Shown: piece by piece, positions 49,228-59,159 of the stretch
Layout: each line of letters starts with the position of its first letter
How positions within the stretch are numbered: the stretch's first letter is position 1
NCBI RefSeq assembly: GCF_003752025.1
Contig: NZ_RJKR01000009.1
Coordinates: 186,001-250,000, forward strand
Direction of reading: 5' to 3'
Source of the DNA: Curtobacterium sp. PhB115
GTDB taxonomy: Bacteria > Actinomycetota > Actinomycetes > Actinomycetales > Microbacteriaceae
Length of the DNA stretch: 64,000 bases
Program-made: the position numbers and the translations under genes
The notes under the pieces: generated by a model
The model's database searches: none
Told to the model about the DNA's origin: nothing
What the model saw: the letters and a program-made list of their open reading frames with translations, nothing else

Positions 49228-50580
49228 TCAGAGCCGGCCGGTCGCCTTGGCGCGGATGTACGCGTCCGCCACGAGCGGCGGGACGTCCTCCGGTGTGCCC
49301 CGCACGACCTCGGCTCCGGCCCGACGCGCGACGTCGGCGACGCCGTCGGCATCGAGCAGGGTGCGTTCGGCTGCGGCCCGGCGGTACACGTCGCGCTCCG
49401 CGGATCCCGGGAGGCCCGCCACACGTCCGCCCCGCGCCCCGCGTCGGTCCGTGACCGCCTCGACCGCCCCGCTCGCCATCCGCTGCACCGCCGGGTCCTC
49501 GATGCTCGTCACGACGACCGCGTGCCGTCGGGTCAATCGCGGCAGCACGGCGAGCAGGTCGCCGGACGCCCCGACGGAGTCCAGGCTCGACGCGAGCACG
49601 ACGAGGGCGCGCGACGTCGTGATCGAGTCGACGAGTGCGGGGACCGCTGCCCAGCCGGTGGCAGCGAGTCCGGGTTCCGCCATCGCGAGCGACTCGCCGA
49701 ACCGCTGCACGACGTCGGTCCTGGTGGCACCGTGCACGCGGTCGTGGACGGTGTCGTCGAGGACCGCCAGGTCCACCCGGTCGCCGGCCGCCGCGGCCAG
49801 TGCGCCGACGAGGAGCGCCGCCTCGATGAAGGTGTCGAGCCGGGGTTCGTCGTCCACCCGTCCGGCGCCCGCGCGTCCGGCGTCGACCACGACCACGACC
49901 CGCCGGTCGCGCTCGGGGCGCCAGGTGCGGACGACGAGGTCCTGCCGTCGGGCGGTCGCTCGCCAGTCGATCGAGCGGACGTCGTCGCCGCGGACGTAGT
50001 CGCGCAGGGAGTCGAACTCGGTACCGTGGCCGCGGAGCTGCAGCGTCGTCTCACCGTCGAGTTCCCGGAGCCGGGCGAGCCGCGACGGCAGGTGCCGTCG
50101 GGAGCGGAACGGCGGCGTCACCACGAGTTCGCCCGGCACTGCGATGACCCGCTGGCGGGCAGCGAGTCCGAGCGGCCCGAACGCGCGCACCGCGACCCCG
50201 GTCGTCCGGCGGTGACCACGGCGGAACGGTGTGAACCGCATCCGCGCGGTCCGTCGTTCCCCGCCGGGCACGGTCATCCGCACACGCCGGGGAAGGTGCC
50301 CGGCGGACGGCTCCCACATGTCGCGGACGATCCCGCGGAGTGTCCGCGCACCGTCGTTCGCGAGCACGAGCGTGCCGTCGGCGGTGCTGTCGCGGCGGGC
50401 CAGCCGTGGCATCCGCCGTTCGACCCGCACCCGGCGGAGATCGGCGGCGCCGAGGACGTCGACCGCCGCGCCGAGCACGACGACGCCGACCCACGCCAGA
50501 CCGGCCCACGCGCTGGCGAGCAGCACGGTGGGCACGATCGCGACCGCGAGGAGGGCGACGAACCGGCCGGAGACCGCCAC
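49228..50580 (-). CDS. DUF58 domain protein
   Basis: 450 residues with two N-terminal helices, then the DUF58 signature GTEFDSLRDYVRGDDVRSIDWRATAR (RxY-x-GDD-x-R-x-IDW core) and a vWA-like fold with VVVVVDAGRAG. DUF58 proteins pair with MoxR ATPases, which adjoins by one base overlap at 50580. Together they are thought to act as a chaperone-like assembly system for envelope or metal-containing proteins. The operon continues upstream with DUF4350, DUF4129 and a membrane protein. Confidence 0.92.
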   Translation of the reverse strand: MAVSGRFVALLAVAIVPTVLLASAWAGLAWVGVVVLGAAVDVLGAADLRRVRVERRMPRLARRDSTADGTLVLANDGARTLRGIVRDMWEPSAGHLPRRVRMTVPGGERRTARMRFTPFRRGHRRTTGVAVRAFGPLGLAARQRVIAVPGELVVTPPFRSRRHLPSRLARLRELDGETTLQLRGHGTEFDSLRDYVRGDDVRSIDWRATARRQDLVVRTWRPERDRRVVVVVDAGRAGAGRVDDEPRLDTFIEAALLVGALAAAAGDRVDLAVLDDTVHDRVHGATRTDVVQRFGESLAMAEPGLAATGWAAVPALVDSITTSRALVVLASSLDSVGASGDLLAVLPRLTRRHAVVVTSIEDPAVQRMASGAVEAVTDRRGARGGRVAGLPGSAERDVYRRAAAERTLLDADGVADVARRAGAEVVRGTPEDVPPLVADAYIRAKATGRL

Positions 50581-51596
50581 TAGATCGGCACCCGCACCTG
50601 TTCGAGCACCTGCTGCAGCACCCCGTCGGCGCCGACGCCCTCGAGCTCGGCGTCCGCGGCGACCCGCAGTCGGTGTCGCCAGACGGGCAGCGTCATCGCC
50701 TGGACGTGGTCCGGGGTGATCGCGTCGTACCCGGTGAGCCAGGCCCAGGCCTTCGCCGCGGCGAGCAGTGCCGTCGCGCCGCGGGGGCTCACGCCGACCC
50801 GGACGGACGGGGCTTCACGGGTGGCGCGGGCGAGGTCGACGACGTACGCGAGCACGTCGTCGCGTGCGCCGACGGCCCGGACGGCCTGCTGGGCGGCACG
50901 GACCTCGTCGAGACCGACGACCGGGGTGATGCCGGCGGAGCGGACGTCGCGCGGCACGAACCCGTCGGCGTGCCGCCGGAGGACCTGCCACTCGACGTCG
51001 CGCGGCGGGATGTCGAGGGTGAGCTTCAGCAGGAACCGGTCGAGCTGCGCCTCGGGGAGCGTGTACGTGCCCTCGAACTCGATCGGGTTCATCGTCGCGG
51101 CGACGAAGAACGGGTCGGGCAGCGGGCGGGCGTCGCCGTCGACGCTGACCTGCCGTTCCTCCATCGCCTCGAGCAGCGCCGACTGCGTCTTCGGTGGGGT
51201 GCGGTTCACCTCGTCGGCGAGCAGCACGTTCGTGAACACCGGCCCCTCGCGGAACGGGAACGTGCCGGTGGAGGCGTCGTACACGAGCGAGCCCGTCACG
51301 TCGCCGGGCATCAGGTCCGGGGTGAACTGGATGCGCTTGGTGTCGAGCGACATCGCCGCGGCGACGCTCCTGACGAGCAGGGTCTTCGCGACGCCGGGGA
51401 CGCCCTCGAGCAGCACGTGGCCCTGCGCGAGCAGCCCGACGATCATGCCGGACACCGCGCCCTCCTGGCCGACGACGGCCTTCGCGACCTCGGTGCGGAC
51501 CCGGCCGAACGCATCGCGCAGGTCGGTGCCGCGCACGGCGGTGTCGGTCGTGGTGTTCGTGCCGTGCGGTGCGGCGTCGTGGGGCAGGTCGCTCAC
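50580..51596 (-). CDS. MoxR-family AAA+ ATPase
   Basis: 338 residues with Walker A G65VPGVAKT72, Walker B VLLADE (D128-E129), sensor-1 Asn in AATMNPIEFEG and the lid SPRGATALLAAAKAWAW. Belongs to the MoxR subfamily, which works with vWA/DUF58 proteins. The start lies 4 bp inside the DUF4350 gene end. Its place between DUF4350 and DUF58 is the standard arrangement. Confidence 0.94.
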   Translation of the reverse strand: MSDLPHDAAPHGTNTTTDTAVRGTDLRDAFGRVRTEVAKAVVGQEGAVSGMIVGLLAQGHVLLEGVPGVAKTLLVRSVAAAMSLDTKRIQFTPDLMPGDVTGSLVYDASTGTFPFREGPVFTNVLLADEVNRTPPKTQSALLEAMEERQVSVDGDARPLPDPFFVAATMNPIEFEGTYTLPEAQLDRFLLKLTLDIPPRDVEWQVLRRHADGFVPRDVRSAGITPVVGLDEVRAAQQAVRAVGARDDVLAYVVDLARATREAPSVRVGVSPRGATALLAAAKAWAWLTGYDAITPDHVQAMTLPVWRHRLRVAADAELEGVGADGVLQQVLEQVRVPI

Positions 51597-52813
51597 GGTC
51601 GTCCTCCTGGTCGGTCGTGGTCGGTGGTGGGGCGCTGTCCGGCGGTGGCGCGCCTGACGGCCCGTTCGAGGTCGTCGAGTGCTGCCGTCCCGGCGACGAG
51701 TGCCCGATCGTCGTCGGTGGTCCCGCCGACGAGCACGGCGCCGACGCGCGTGTCCGGCGCGCCGGTGACGCGGGCGGCGGCGCGGACGACCTCGTCGACG
51801 TGTGCGGAACGGGGCAGCCCGAGCAGCCGGGCGATCCGGCGGACGGCCGCGATCCGGAGGGTGTCGAGCGCGTGGGTGCGGTCACGGGTCCTGGCGTACA
51901 TCCGGGCTCGGCCCTCGGTGGTCTCGGCGGCGCGGACCACGACGGGCATCCGTTCGACGACGAGTGGTCCGAGCCGCCGGCCGCGCCACACCCCGGCAGC
52001 CACTGCCACCAGGGCGAGCAGCGCGAGCGCGCCGGGCACCCACGGCGGTGCGAGTTCGCCGAGCGTCGGGGCAGCACCGGGGGAGCCCACCGACGGGGTG
52101 TACCAGGTCAGCCGGTCCTCGGAACCGAGCAGCCCGAGTGCGAGTGCGGCGTTCCCGGCCGTCGTGACGGTGTCGTTGCGGAACGCCGCCGTCGTGCCGA
52201 GGAGCGTGACGTCCCCGGCGGGGGTGTCCGTGCGGACCAGCCCCCACCCGCGGTCGGCACCCGAGCCGGTCGGCGCGCAGCGGTCGGCGTCGGGGTCGTC
52301 GACGGTGTAGGCGTACCCGGCGGTGGACACGCGTCCGGCCGACGCCGCCGCGGGGATCCGGCAGGACGCGGTGGAGACCGTGTCGGAGCCCTCGACCGCG
52401 GCGACGGGAGCTGCGTCGATGCCGAAGGCCTCCAACGCGGAGTCGGTGATGGTCACGAGGACGACGTGTCGGGCGCTCCGGGCGATGCGGTCAGCGACCT
52501 CGGGGTCGAGCACGCCGTCGGAGTCGTCGACCAGCACGGTGCCGCCGTCGATCCGTGCGGCGTCGTCGGTGATCGTCACGTCGGTGCCGCGCTGCTCGAG
52601 CACCCGTACCAGTGCCGCGGAACCGCTCGCCGTCGTGGAGGTCGGGTCGAGCGGTCGGCGGTCCGGCCCGCCCGATCCCTGCACGACGGCGGTCAGGACC
52701 GCGAGGACCACGGCGACGAGCACGATCGCCGTCCAGAAGACGATGCGCCCTCGGCGTCGCTCGGGCGGGGAGTCCCTCGCGGTGACCGGCGCCGGTTCGG
52801 TGACGGTCGTCAT
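51593..52813 (-). CDS. DUF4350 domain membrane protein
   Basis: 406 residues with one helix near residues 24-44, an extracytoplasmic/cytoplasmic domain with TTASGSAALVRVLEQRGTDV and GTVLVDDSDGVLDPEVADRI, and a second helix (VPGALALLALVAVAAGVWRG) before a basic C-terminal part. The pattern fits DUF4350 proteins of MoxR operons. Overlaps MoxR and DUF4129 genes by four bases on each side, so it is tightly coupled. Confidence 0.85.
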   Translation of the reverse strand: MTTVTEPAPVTARDSPPERRRGRIVFWTAIVLVAVVLAVLTAVVQGSGGPDRRPLDPTSTTASGSAALVRVLEQRGTDVTITDDAARIDGGTVLVDDSDGVLDPEVADRIARSARHVVLVTITDSALEAFGIDAAPVAAVEGSDTVSTASCRIPAAASAGRVSTAGYAYTVDDPDADRCAPTGSGADRGWGLVRTDTPAGDVTLLGTTAAFRNDTVTTAGNAALALGLLGSEDRLTWYTPSVGSPGAAPTLGELAPPWVPGALALLALVAVAAGVWRGRRLGPLVVERMPVVVRAAETTEGRARMYARTRDRTHALDTLRIAAVRRIARLLGLPRSAHVDEVVRAAARVTGAPDTRVGAVLVGGTTDDDRALVAGTAALDDLERAVRRATAGQRPTTDHDRPGGRP

Positions 52814-53448
52814 GCCGGGACCACCGGCCCCGGGGCTCGTACGGGGCGTGCCTGCCGGACGTCGCGCTCGGTGTCGATGACGGCGCGGGCGGTCGCCTCG
52901 TCAGCGTCGGCGCCGAGGTACCGCACGGCGTCGAAGGCCGCGGCGGCGGCGTCCAGCCGCGCACTCGCGGTCGGGAACGACACCGCGCCCCGGGCCGCGA
53001 TGGTCCGCGCGGTGGCACCCGGCACGTCGGGAACGAGGTCGCGCTCGCCGAGCCCGCGGGCGATCGCCCGGAACCCGTCGAGCACCGCGGCCGACCAGTC
53101 CGACCGCCGGAGCGCGGACTGTGCGGCGTCCAGCAGTTCACGGGCGGAGCGCAGGTCGTCGTCGAACACACCGCCGGTGTCGTCGGCGCGGGTGCGGGCG
53201 CGGCGACGGGGGAGCCCTCGTGCGACGACGACGAGCACGATCACGGCGACCAGCACGACGATCGCGATCCACAGCGCCGTCTGCACCACCACGGGCGAGC
53301 CGAGTCCGTCCGCACGCAGTGAGCCGAGCCAGTCGAGGAAGGTCCGGGACGCACGGTCCCACCAGGTCATGTGCGCGCCGTCGTACGCGGACCGCTCGAG
53401 CTCGCGCTCGAGGAGCCGCCGGGCCTCGTCCGGGTCGACCGCCGTCAT
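52810..53448 (-). CDS. DUF4129 domain membrane protein
   Basis: 212 residues: an N-terminal helix-rich part ending in WWDRASRTFLDWLGSL, one transmembrane helix (VQTALWIAIVVLVAVIVLVVVA) and a C-terminal domain with YLGADADEATARAVIDTERDV, which is typical of DUF4129. ATG 53448 overlaps the preceding stop (ATGA). Part of the MoxR operon; function unknown. Confidence 0.85.
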   Translation of the reverse strand: MTAVDPDEARRLLERELERSAYDGAHMTWWDRASRTFLDWLGSLRADGLGSPVVVQTALWIAIVVLVAVIVLVVVARGLPRRRARTRADDTGGVFDDDLRSARELLDAAQSALRRSDWSAAVLDGFRAIARGLGERDLVPDVPGATARTIAARGAVSFPTASARLDAAAAAFDAVRYLGADADEATARAVIDTERDVRQARPVRAPGPVVPA

Positions 53449-54746
53449 GCGCCGTCCGGCGGGAACCGACCCGGCTGCTGTTGCGGCGGCTGCGCCGGCC
53501 ACTGCGGCGGCTGCTGGGTCGGCCACTGCTGCTGCGGCGGCTGCCACTGCTGCTGCCCCCACTGCTGCTGCGGCGGCCACGGCGGCCGGGACACCGGAGC
53601 GGAGGGGGCGAACGGGTCGGCGGGCTGCCCGGTGTCCAGGTGCGCCGCGATCCGCTGGTCGAGCGCCTCGGTCCGGATCCGGCGGTCGATCGCCAGGAAC
53701 GTCGTCACGGAGGCGCCCAGTACGTCCGTGATGCACTGCACCGCGATCGCCAGCAGGCTGCCGACGACGATCGCCACGAGCGCGCCGGTACCGATCCCGG
53801 AGGACGCGTCGGTCTGCCCGAGCGGGTCGAGGACGCCGCCGACGAGCACGGCGCCGATGGTGAGCGGCGCCGACGCGATCGAGACCGCGAAGCCGAACAC
53901 CACCCGGACGAGCAGCAGGATCCCGAAGGTGCGCCAGAACGCGCCGCGGGTGAGCCGCCAGGACTGCGCGGCGGCGGAGAAGACGGACCGTCCCTCCAAC
54001 GCGATGGTCGGCACCGTGAACACGAACCGGGTGCTGAGCCAGGCCAGCAGCACGCCGAACCCGAGCATCACCACGAAGACCACGAGCACGAACCAACCCA
54101 CGCCGGAGTCGCCGGCGCCGAGTGCCGCGAAGAGCCCGACGAACACGAGCACCAGGACGACCCCGACGACGATGCCCGCACCGATCTGCACGAGCATCCA
54201 CGCCACGACCGGCCAGCGCCGACCGGCGAGCAGTGCCCACAGCCCGCGGAACGTGGCCCGGCGCCCGAGGACACGTTGGCCGGTGTCCGCGGCGACCGGC
54301 GCCACGAGGAACCCGCGACCGAGGTAGGCCAGGAACGGCAGCCCGACGGAGAGCAGCACCCACAGCGTCACCGACCCGGCCAGGATCGTGTCCGTCCCGC
54401 TCCCGCCGTCGAGGGCGGAGAACATCCGGGACTGCAGCGCCTGCTGCCCGAAGGTGCTCACGAGCGTCGACAGGAGTCCGAGCACGCCGCTGAGCAGGAC
54501 GCTCCAGAGCAGCAGGACCCGGGCGTTGCGGCGGAAGACCGTGAACGCACCGCCGAGCACGTCGCCGAGGCCGAGCGGGCGGAGCGGGATCACCGGACGC
54601 GAGCCGGCCTTCGGACCCGGTCCGGGCAGTGGTCCCGGCCCCGGGGCGGGCGGGAGCGGGACGGAGAACTGCCTCGGGCCTCCCGGCTGTGCGTTCGGAT
54701 CCTGCGGAGCAGGGCCGTGCCCACCAGGCGTGTGCCAATCGGTCAT
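53445..54746 (-). CDS. Polytopic membrane protein (glycerophosphodiester-phosphodiesterase membrane-domain-like) with Pro/Gln tail
   Basis: 433 residues. A Pro/Gly-rich start (to ~60) precedes the signature RPLGLGDVLGGAFTVFRRNARV, which is typical of this family, and about six helices. The C-terminal ~50 residues are PQQQWGQQQWQPPQQQWP-like, encoded by short CTGCTGTTG-type repeats at 53472-53585. ATG 54746 has a GAGGGG site; the in-frame ATG at 54800 would add a shadow. First gene of the leftward operon, divergent from mtrA. Role unknown. Confidence 0.82.
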   Translation of the reverse strand: MTDWHTPGGHGPAPQDPNAQPGGPRQFSVPLPPAPGPGPLPGPGPKAGSRPVIPLRPLGLGDVLGGAFTVFRRNARVLLLWSVLLSGVLGLLSTLVSTFGQQALQSRMFSALDGGSGTDTILAGSVTLWVLLSVGLPFLAYLGRGFLVAPVAADTGQRVLGRRATFRGLWALLAGRRWPVVAWMLVQIGAGIVVGVVLVLVFVGLFAALGAGDSGVGWFVLVVFVVMLGFGVLLAWLSTRFVFTVPTIALEGRSVFSAAAQSWRLTRGAFWRTFGILLLVRVVFGFAVSIASAPLTIGAVLVGGVLDPLGQTDASSGIGTGALVAIVVGSLLAIAVQCITDVLGASVTTFLAIDRRIRTEALDQRIAAHLDTGQPADPFAPSAPVSRPPWPPQQQWGQQQWQPPQQQWPTQQPPQWPAQPPQQQPGRFPPDGA

Positions 54747-54834
54747 GCCGCCGGCCCCCCTCGTCGTGTGCGCCCACGCTGCGACGCGCGGTCCCTCCAT
54801 CCTGGCGGAAAACGCCCGGCGGCGGGGCCTCGGC

Positions 54835-54840
54835 TATCGT
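54835..54840 (+). promoter_or_regulatory. Possible -10 (TATCGT) of mtrA
   Basis: Located about 57 bp before the mtrA ATG, giving a leader of ~50 nt. No clear -35 and no strong ribosome site are visible. MtrA-type direct-repeat boxes were not recognised with confidence. Confidence 0.3.
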
Positions 54841-54897
54841 GTGGGGACACGTGCCACCCGGCACCACCGCACGCACGCCACACGGAGTCCACATCAC

Positions 54898-55572
54898 ATG
54901 ACACCGCGCATCCTCGTCGTCGACGACGACCAGGCCCTCGCCGAGATGATCGGCATCGTGCTCCGCTCGGAGGGGTACGAGCCCGAGTTCAGCGCCGACG
55001 GCAACGACGCCGTGGACGCGTTCCACAGCACCAAGCCCGACCTCGTCCTGCTCGACGTGATGCTCCCCGGCATCGACGGCATCGAGGTCTGCAAGCGCAT
55101 CCGTGCCGAGAGCGGCACCCCGATCATCATGCTCACGGCGAAGAGCGACACCGCCGACGTCGTCCTGGGCCTCGAGAACGGTGCCGACGACTACGTCGTG
55201 AAGCCCTTCAACCCGAAGGAGCTCGTCGCCCGCATCCGCACCCGGCTGCGGCCGAGCGCCACCGACGCGACGGTGCTGCACGTCGGCGACGTCACCGTCG
55301 ACGTCGCCGGGCACGAGGTCCGACGCGGCGACACCGTCATCGCGCTCACCCCGCTCGAGTTCGACCTGCTCCGGGCGCTCGCCGAGAAGCCGAACCAGGT
55401 GTTCACCCGCGAGATGCTGCTCGAGCAGGTCTGGGGCTACCACTACAAGGCGGACACCCGTCTGGTGAACGTGCACGTCCAGCGCCTCCGCGCGAAGATC
55501 GAGCACGACCCCGACAACCCGAAGACCGTCACGACGGTCCGCGGCGTCGGGTACCGCGCCGGAGGAGCCTGA
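54898..55572 (+). CDS. mtrA: Two-component response regulator MtrA
   Basis: 224-residue OmpR/PhoB-type regulator: receiver domain with D9-D10-D11 acidic pocket, phospho-acceptor D53 (LLDVMLPG) and K in VKPFNPKEL. The winged-helix domain has TPLEFDLLRALAEKP and VNVHVQRLRAKIE. In Actinobacteria MtrA controls cell-wall remodelling, DNA replication and division genes and is often essential. mtrB follows after 5 bp and lpqB after that, forming the conserved operon. Confidence 0.96.
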   Translation: MTPRILVVDDDQALAEMIGIVLRSEGYEPEFSADGNDAVDAFHSTKPDLVLLDVMLPGIDGIEVCKRIRAESGTPIIMLTAKSDTADVVLGLENGADDYVVKPFNPKELVARIRTRLRPSATDATVLHVGDVTVDVAGHEVRRGDTVIALTPLEFDLLRALAEKPNQVFTREMLLEQVWGYHYKADTRLVNVHVQRLRAKIEHDPDNPKTVTTVRGVGYRAGGA

Positions 55573-55577
55573 CCACC

Positions 55578-57278
55578 GTGCCGCCCGCCCCGCCCGCAGC
55601 GAGCTCCGGCACCGGGACCCCCACCGCGTCGATCGGTGTGGTGGACCGTGGTCGGCGTCGACTCCGCCGCTGGGCCCGTCGCGGGTGGCGGCCGATCGCG
55701 TACCTGTGGCGCCGGTCCCTGATGCTCCGGTCGGTCGCCATCACCGTGATGACGACGGGCCTCGCCATCGCGATCATCGGCACCGCGGTCATGCTCAGCA
55801 TCTCGACGAACGTCTACTCGCAGCGCCGCGACCAGATCGAGTCGGAGTCCGCCCGCGCCACGATCGTCGCGCAGGGCATCTTCGACGCGGCGACGGCGGC
55901 CGAGGACAACAACCAGTCCGAGCTCGAGACCCTGCAGAACGAAGCGCAGCAGGCGATCCTGTCGAACACGACGAGTCCCGGCGGCACGAGCATCGCGATC
56001 GAGCGGAGCCCGGACCAGTCCACCCCGCAGACCCTGCAGACCATCGCCAGCCCGGACTTCCCCGATGCCGTCATCACCGACGCCCTCCGGAAGGAGGTCG
56101 GGGCGAACACCGGCAAGCTCAGCCTGCAGCCGGTGCAGCTCGACGACGACGGCCGACGTGTCCCGGGGCTCGCGGTGGGGTCGACCCTGCAGATCCCGAG
56201 CGCGGGCCAGTACGAGCTGTACCTGGTCTACGACCTCTCCGACGCCCAGCAGACCCTGGACTTCGTGTCCCAGACGCTGTCCATCGGCGGTGTCGCGCTC
56301 ATGGTGCTCATCGCCCTGGTGACCTCGCTCGTCGTCCGGCTCGTCGTCGTGCCGATCCGCGCCGCCGCCGAGACCAGCCGGAAGATCGCCGCCGGACGCC
56401 TCGACGAACGCATCCCGGTGCGCGGGCAGGACGACCTCGCGACGCTCGCGCGGAGCTTCAACGGAATGGCCGAGGCTGTCAGCCGGCAGATCACGCAGCT
56501 CGCCGAGCTCTCGCGGGTCCAGCAGCGGTTCGTGTCAGACGTTTCCCACGAACTCCGCACCCCGCTCACCACGATCCGGCTCGCCGGCGACATGCTCTAC
56601 GACTCCCGCCACGCCTTCGAGCCCTCGGTCGGCCGGTCCGCCGAACTCCTGCACGCCCAGGTCGAACGGTTCGAGCTGCTGCTCGCCGACCTGCTCGAGA
56701 TCTCCCGGTTCGACGCCCAGGCGGTGCAACTCGACACCGTGTCCGTGCTGCCGGCAGCGCTCGCCGCCGACATCGTCGACGAGTTCCGACCCCTCGCCGA
56801 ACGCGCCGGGATCGACCTGCAGCTGGCGACCCCCGGCGGCCACACCACCATGCAGCTCGACGCGAAGCGGGTCCGCCGCATCCTCCGGAACCTGGTCGGC
56901 AACGCCGTCGAGCACGGCGACGCGAAGCCCGTGCAGGTCGTCGTCGACAGCGATGCCCGGACCGTCGCCATCGCCGTGCGCGACCAAGGGATCGGGATGC
57001 CGCCGGAGGACGCCGCCCGCGTCTTCGACCGCTTCTGGCGCGCCGACCCGAGCCGCAAGCGCACCATCGGCGGGACCGGCCTCGGCCTCGCGATCAGCCT
57101 GGGCGACGCGAAGCTGCACGGCGGCCGGATCGACGTGTGGTCCCGCCCCGGCGAGGGCTCGACCTTCGTCCTCACCCTGCCCCGGAACGAGTTCGCGGCC
57201 ACGGCGACGTCGGCGATCCCGCTGCCGGAGCTCGACGAGTCGTACGACGGCCCCCGCGCCGTGCGAGAGGAGTCCTGA
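55578..57278 (+). CDS. mtrB: Sensor histidine kinase MtrB
   Basis: 566 residues: helix 1 near residues 55-75, an extracellular sensor domain (~80-230), helix 2 (SIGGVALMVLIALVTSLVVRL), HAMP, then the dimerisation box with phospho-acceptor H324 in VSDVSHELRTPL and the ATPase motifs NLVGNAVEHG, RDQGIGMP and GGTGLGLAIS. Senses envelope conditions and phosphorylates MtrA. GTG 55578 has GGAGGAG upstream. It overlaps lpqB by one base. Confidence 0.95.
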   Translation: MPPAPPAASSGTGTPTASIGVVDRGRRRLRRWARRGWRPIAYLWRRSLMLRSVAITVMTTGLAIAIIGTAVMLSISTNVYSQRRDQIESESARATIVAQGIFDAATAAEDNNQSELETLQNEAQQAILSNTTSPGGTSIAIERSPDQSTPQTLQTIASPDFPDAVITDALRKEVGANTGKLSLQPVQLDDDGRRVPGLAVGSTLQIPSAGQYELYLVYDLSDAQQTLDFVSQTLSIGGVALMVLIALVTSLVVRLVVVPIRAAAETSRKIAAGRLDERIPVRGQDDLATLARSFNGMAEAVSRQITQLAELSRVQQRFVSDVSHELRTPLTTIRLAGDMLYDSRHAFEPSVGRSAELLHAQVERFELLLADLLEISRFDAQAVQLDTVSVLPAALAADIVDEFRPLAERAGIDLQLATPGGHTTMQLDAKRVRRILRNLVGNAVEHGDAKPVQVVVDSDARTVAIAVRDQGIGMPPEDAARVFDRFWRADPSRKRTIGGTGLGLAISLGDAKLHGGRIDVWSRPGEGSTFVLTLPRNEFAATATSAIPLPELDESYDGPRAVREES

Positions 57279-58960
57279 TGCGCACCCGGATCCGCCACGT
57301 GCTGGCCGTCGCCGTCGCCGCCATGGGCCTCGTCGCCCTCACCGCCTGCGCCGCCATCCCCACCGACGGTCCCGTCCGGTCCGGTCAGGCCATCAAGGAC
57401 GAGTCGGTCTCCGGCGTCGACTTCCGCCCGTACAAGCCGAACGTCGGTGCCGACCAGACGGAGATCCTCCGCGGGTTCATCGCCGCCGCCACCGGCGCGC
57501 AGGACAACTACGCGATCGCCCGCGAGTTCCTCAGCGCCGACTTCTCGCAGCAGTGGAACCCGCGGCAGAGCGTCACCATCCGCGACGGCAGCGGCACCGT
57601 CGAGCGCGCCGACGACCGTGAGCTCACCTACACGATGACCGCGAGCGCCACCGTCGACTCCGAGGGGGAGTACACGCAGGCCGTCCGGCCGACCTCGTCG
57701 ACGCTGACCTTCCAGTTCGTGCAGGAGGACGGTGAGTGGCGCATCGCCTACGCGCCGGACGGCATCATCCTGACGCCGGTGAGCTTCGAGTCGGTGTTCC
57801 AGCAGCACGCCCTGTACTTCTACGACCCGACGTACCGGTTCCTCGTGCCCGACGAGCGCTGGTTCCTGGCCCGCTCGTCGACGAGCACCCGGATCGCCAG
57901 CGCGCTGCTCGCCGGCCCCGCCGACTGGTTGAAGGGCGCCGTGGTGTCCTCGTTCCCCGAGGGCACGCAGCTCTCCCTGAACGCCGTGACGATCGACAGT
58001 GGCACCGCGCTCGTCGACCTGTCGAGCGGTGCCCTCCGCGCGAGCACCGTCGACAAGGTGCGGATGCGGGAGCAGCTCAGCAAGTCACTCGCATCGGTCG
58101 CCACGGTCTCGTCGGTCTCGATGACCATCGAGGGCGCGAGCCTGTCCGTGCCCGACTCCAGTGGCGCGAACGCGCAGGTCGACCCCGACATCGACCCCCG
58201 CCCACTCGTCGAGGAGGACGGCGTCGTCGGGTACGCCACGGCGGGGACCGGCAAGGTCGCGAAGCTGGGCAGCGGCGTCGGGGACACCGTCGCCGACCTC
58301 GACCCCACGTCGATCGCGCTCTCGGCGTCCGGCTCCACCGCGGCCGTCGGCAACCGGGACGGCGCGATCGTCGTCCGCGGCGAGGACCACCTCCGCGTCG
58401 ACGCCCGCGAGGACCTCGTCGCCCCCTCGATCGACGACCTCGGGTTCGTCTGGGTGGGGCAGTCGTCGGACACCAGGAAGATCACGGCCTACGGGCTCGG
58501 CGGCGATCCGCACCAGGTGGACACGTCACTGCCGCGCGGCGAGCTCGTGTCGTTCCAGGTCTCCCGCGACTCCACCAGGGCGCTCGCGCTCATCGACACC
58601 GCGGACGGCCCTGGCCTGTACGTGATGGCGATCATCCGCGGGTCAGACCGCTCGCCGACGTCCTTCGGGGCGGCCGTGCGCGTGCAGGCCGCGACGGGCA
58701 CCGCCGTCGGAGCCACCTGGGTGAACGACACCGACGTGGCCTCCGTCGGGCAGACGACGAACGGACCGAACATCGTCCGGACCACGATCGGTGGGCAGTC
58801 GACCACGCTGCCGAAGCCCGATGGTCGGGCGACGGCGATCAGCGGCGGGAGCGGGGGAGCGATGCTCCTCCGGATGTCCGACGGGCAGGTGCTGCAGTCC
58901 ACCGGTGGGGGTTGGGACACGACCGGCGTCACGGCACGGGTGCTCGGCACGCAGCGCTGA
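57278..58960 (+). CDS. lpqB: Lipoprotein LpqB, MtrB accessory
   Basis: 560-residue lipoprotein with lipobox LTAC (C24). The N-terminal GerMN-type domain (to ~300) has ARSSTSTRIASALLAGPADWL, followed by a WD40/beta-propeller-like C-terminal domain. It works with MtrB outside the membrane, where LpqB modulates MtrAB signalling. TGATG overlap with mtrB. The following 200 bp hold a GC tandem repeat. Confidence 0.94.
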   Translation: MRTRIRHVLAVAVAAMGLVALTACAAIPTDGPVRSGQAIKDESVSGVDFRPYKPNVGADQTEILRGFIAAATGAQDNYAIAREFLSADFSQQWNPRQSVTIRDGSGTVERADDRELTYTMTASATVDSEGEYTQAVRPTSSTLTFQFVQEDGEWRIAYAPDGIILTPVSFESVFQQHALYFYDPTYRFLVPDERWFLARSSTSTRIASALLAGPADWLKGAVVSSFPEGTQLSLNAVTIDSGTALVDLSSGALRASTVDKVRMREQLSKSLASVATVSSVSMTIEGASLSVPDSSGANAQVDPDIDPRPLVEEDGVVGYATAGTGKVAKLGSGVGDTVADLDPTSIALSASGSTAAVGNRDGAIVVRGEDHLRVDAREDLVAPSIDDLGFVWVGQSSDTRKITAYGLGGDPHQVDTSLPRGELVSFQVSRDSTRALALIDTADGPGLYVMAIIRGSDRSPTSFGAAVRVQAATGTAVGATWVNDTDVASVGQTTNGPNIVRTTIGGQSTTLPKPDGRATAISGGSGGAMLLRMSDGQVLQSTGGGWDTTGVTARVLGTQR

Positions 58961-58968
58961 CGGGTCGC

Positions 58969-59065
58969 GTGCGCGGGCGTGCGGGCGGTCGCGGGCGTGC
59001 GGGCGGTCGCGTGCGTGCGTGACCGCCGCGTGCGTGCGTGGCCGCCGCGTGCGTGCGCGGCCGGC
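58969..59065. repeat. GCGTGCG-rich tandem repeats after lpqB
   Basis: GGGCGTGCGGGCGGTCGC occurs twice in tandem, followed by a CGTGCGTGCGTG/CCGCCG-type unit of about 21 nt repeated three times. No coding character. It separates lpqB from comFC, which here is not in a tight operon with it. Confidence 0.6.
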
Positions 59066-59159
59066 GGTCCTTCCTCCACAGGCGCCCCGGTCTGGAGGCC
59101 CGTCCACCGTCCGCCGAGCCGGTCCACGCCCGGCACCGGGTCACGACCACACTCGTGCC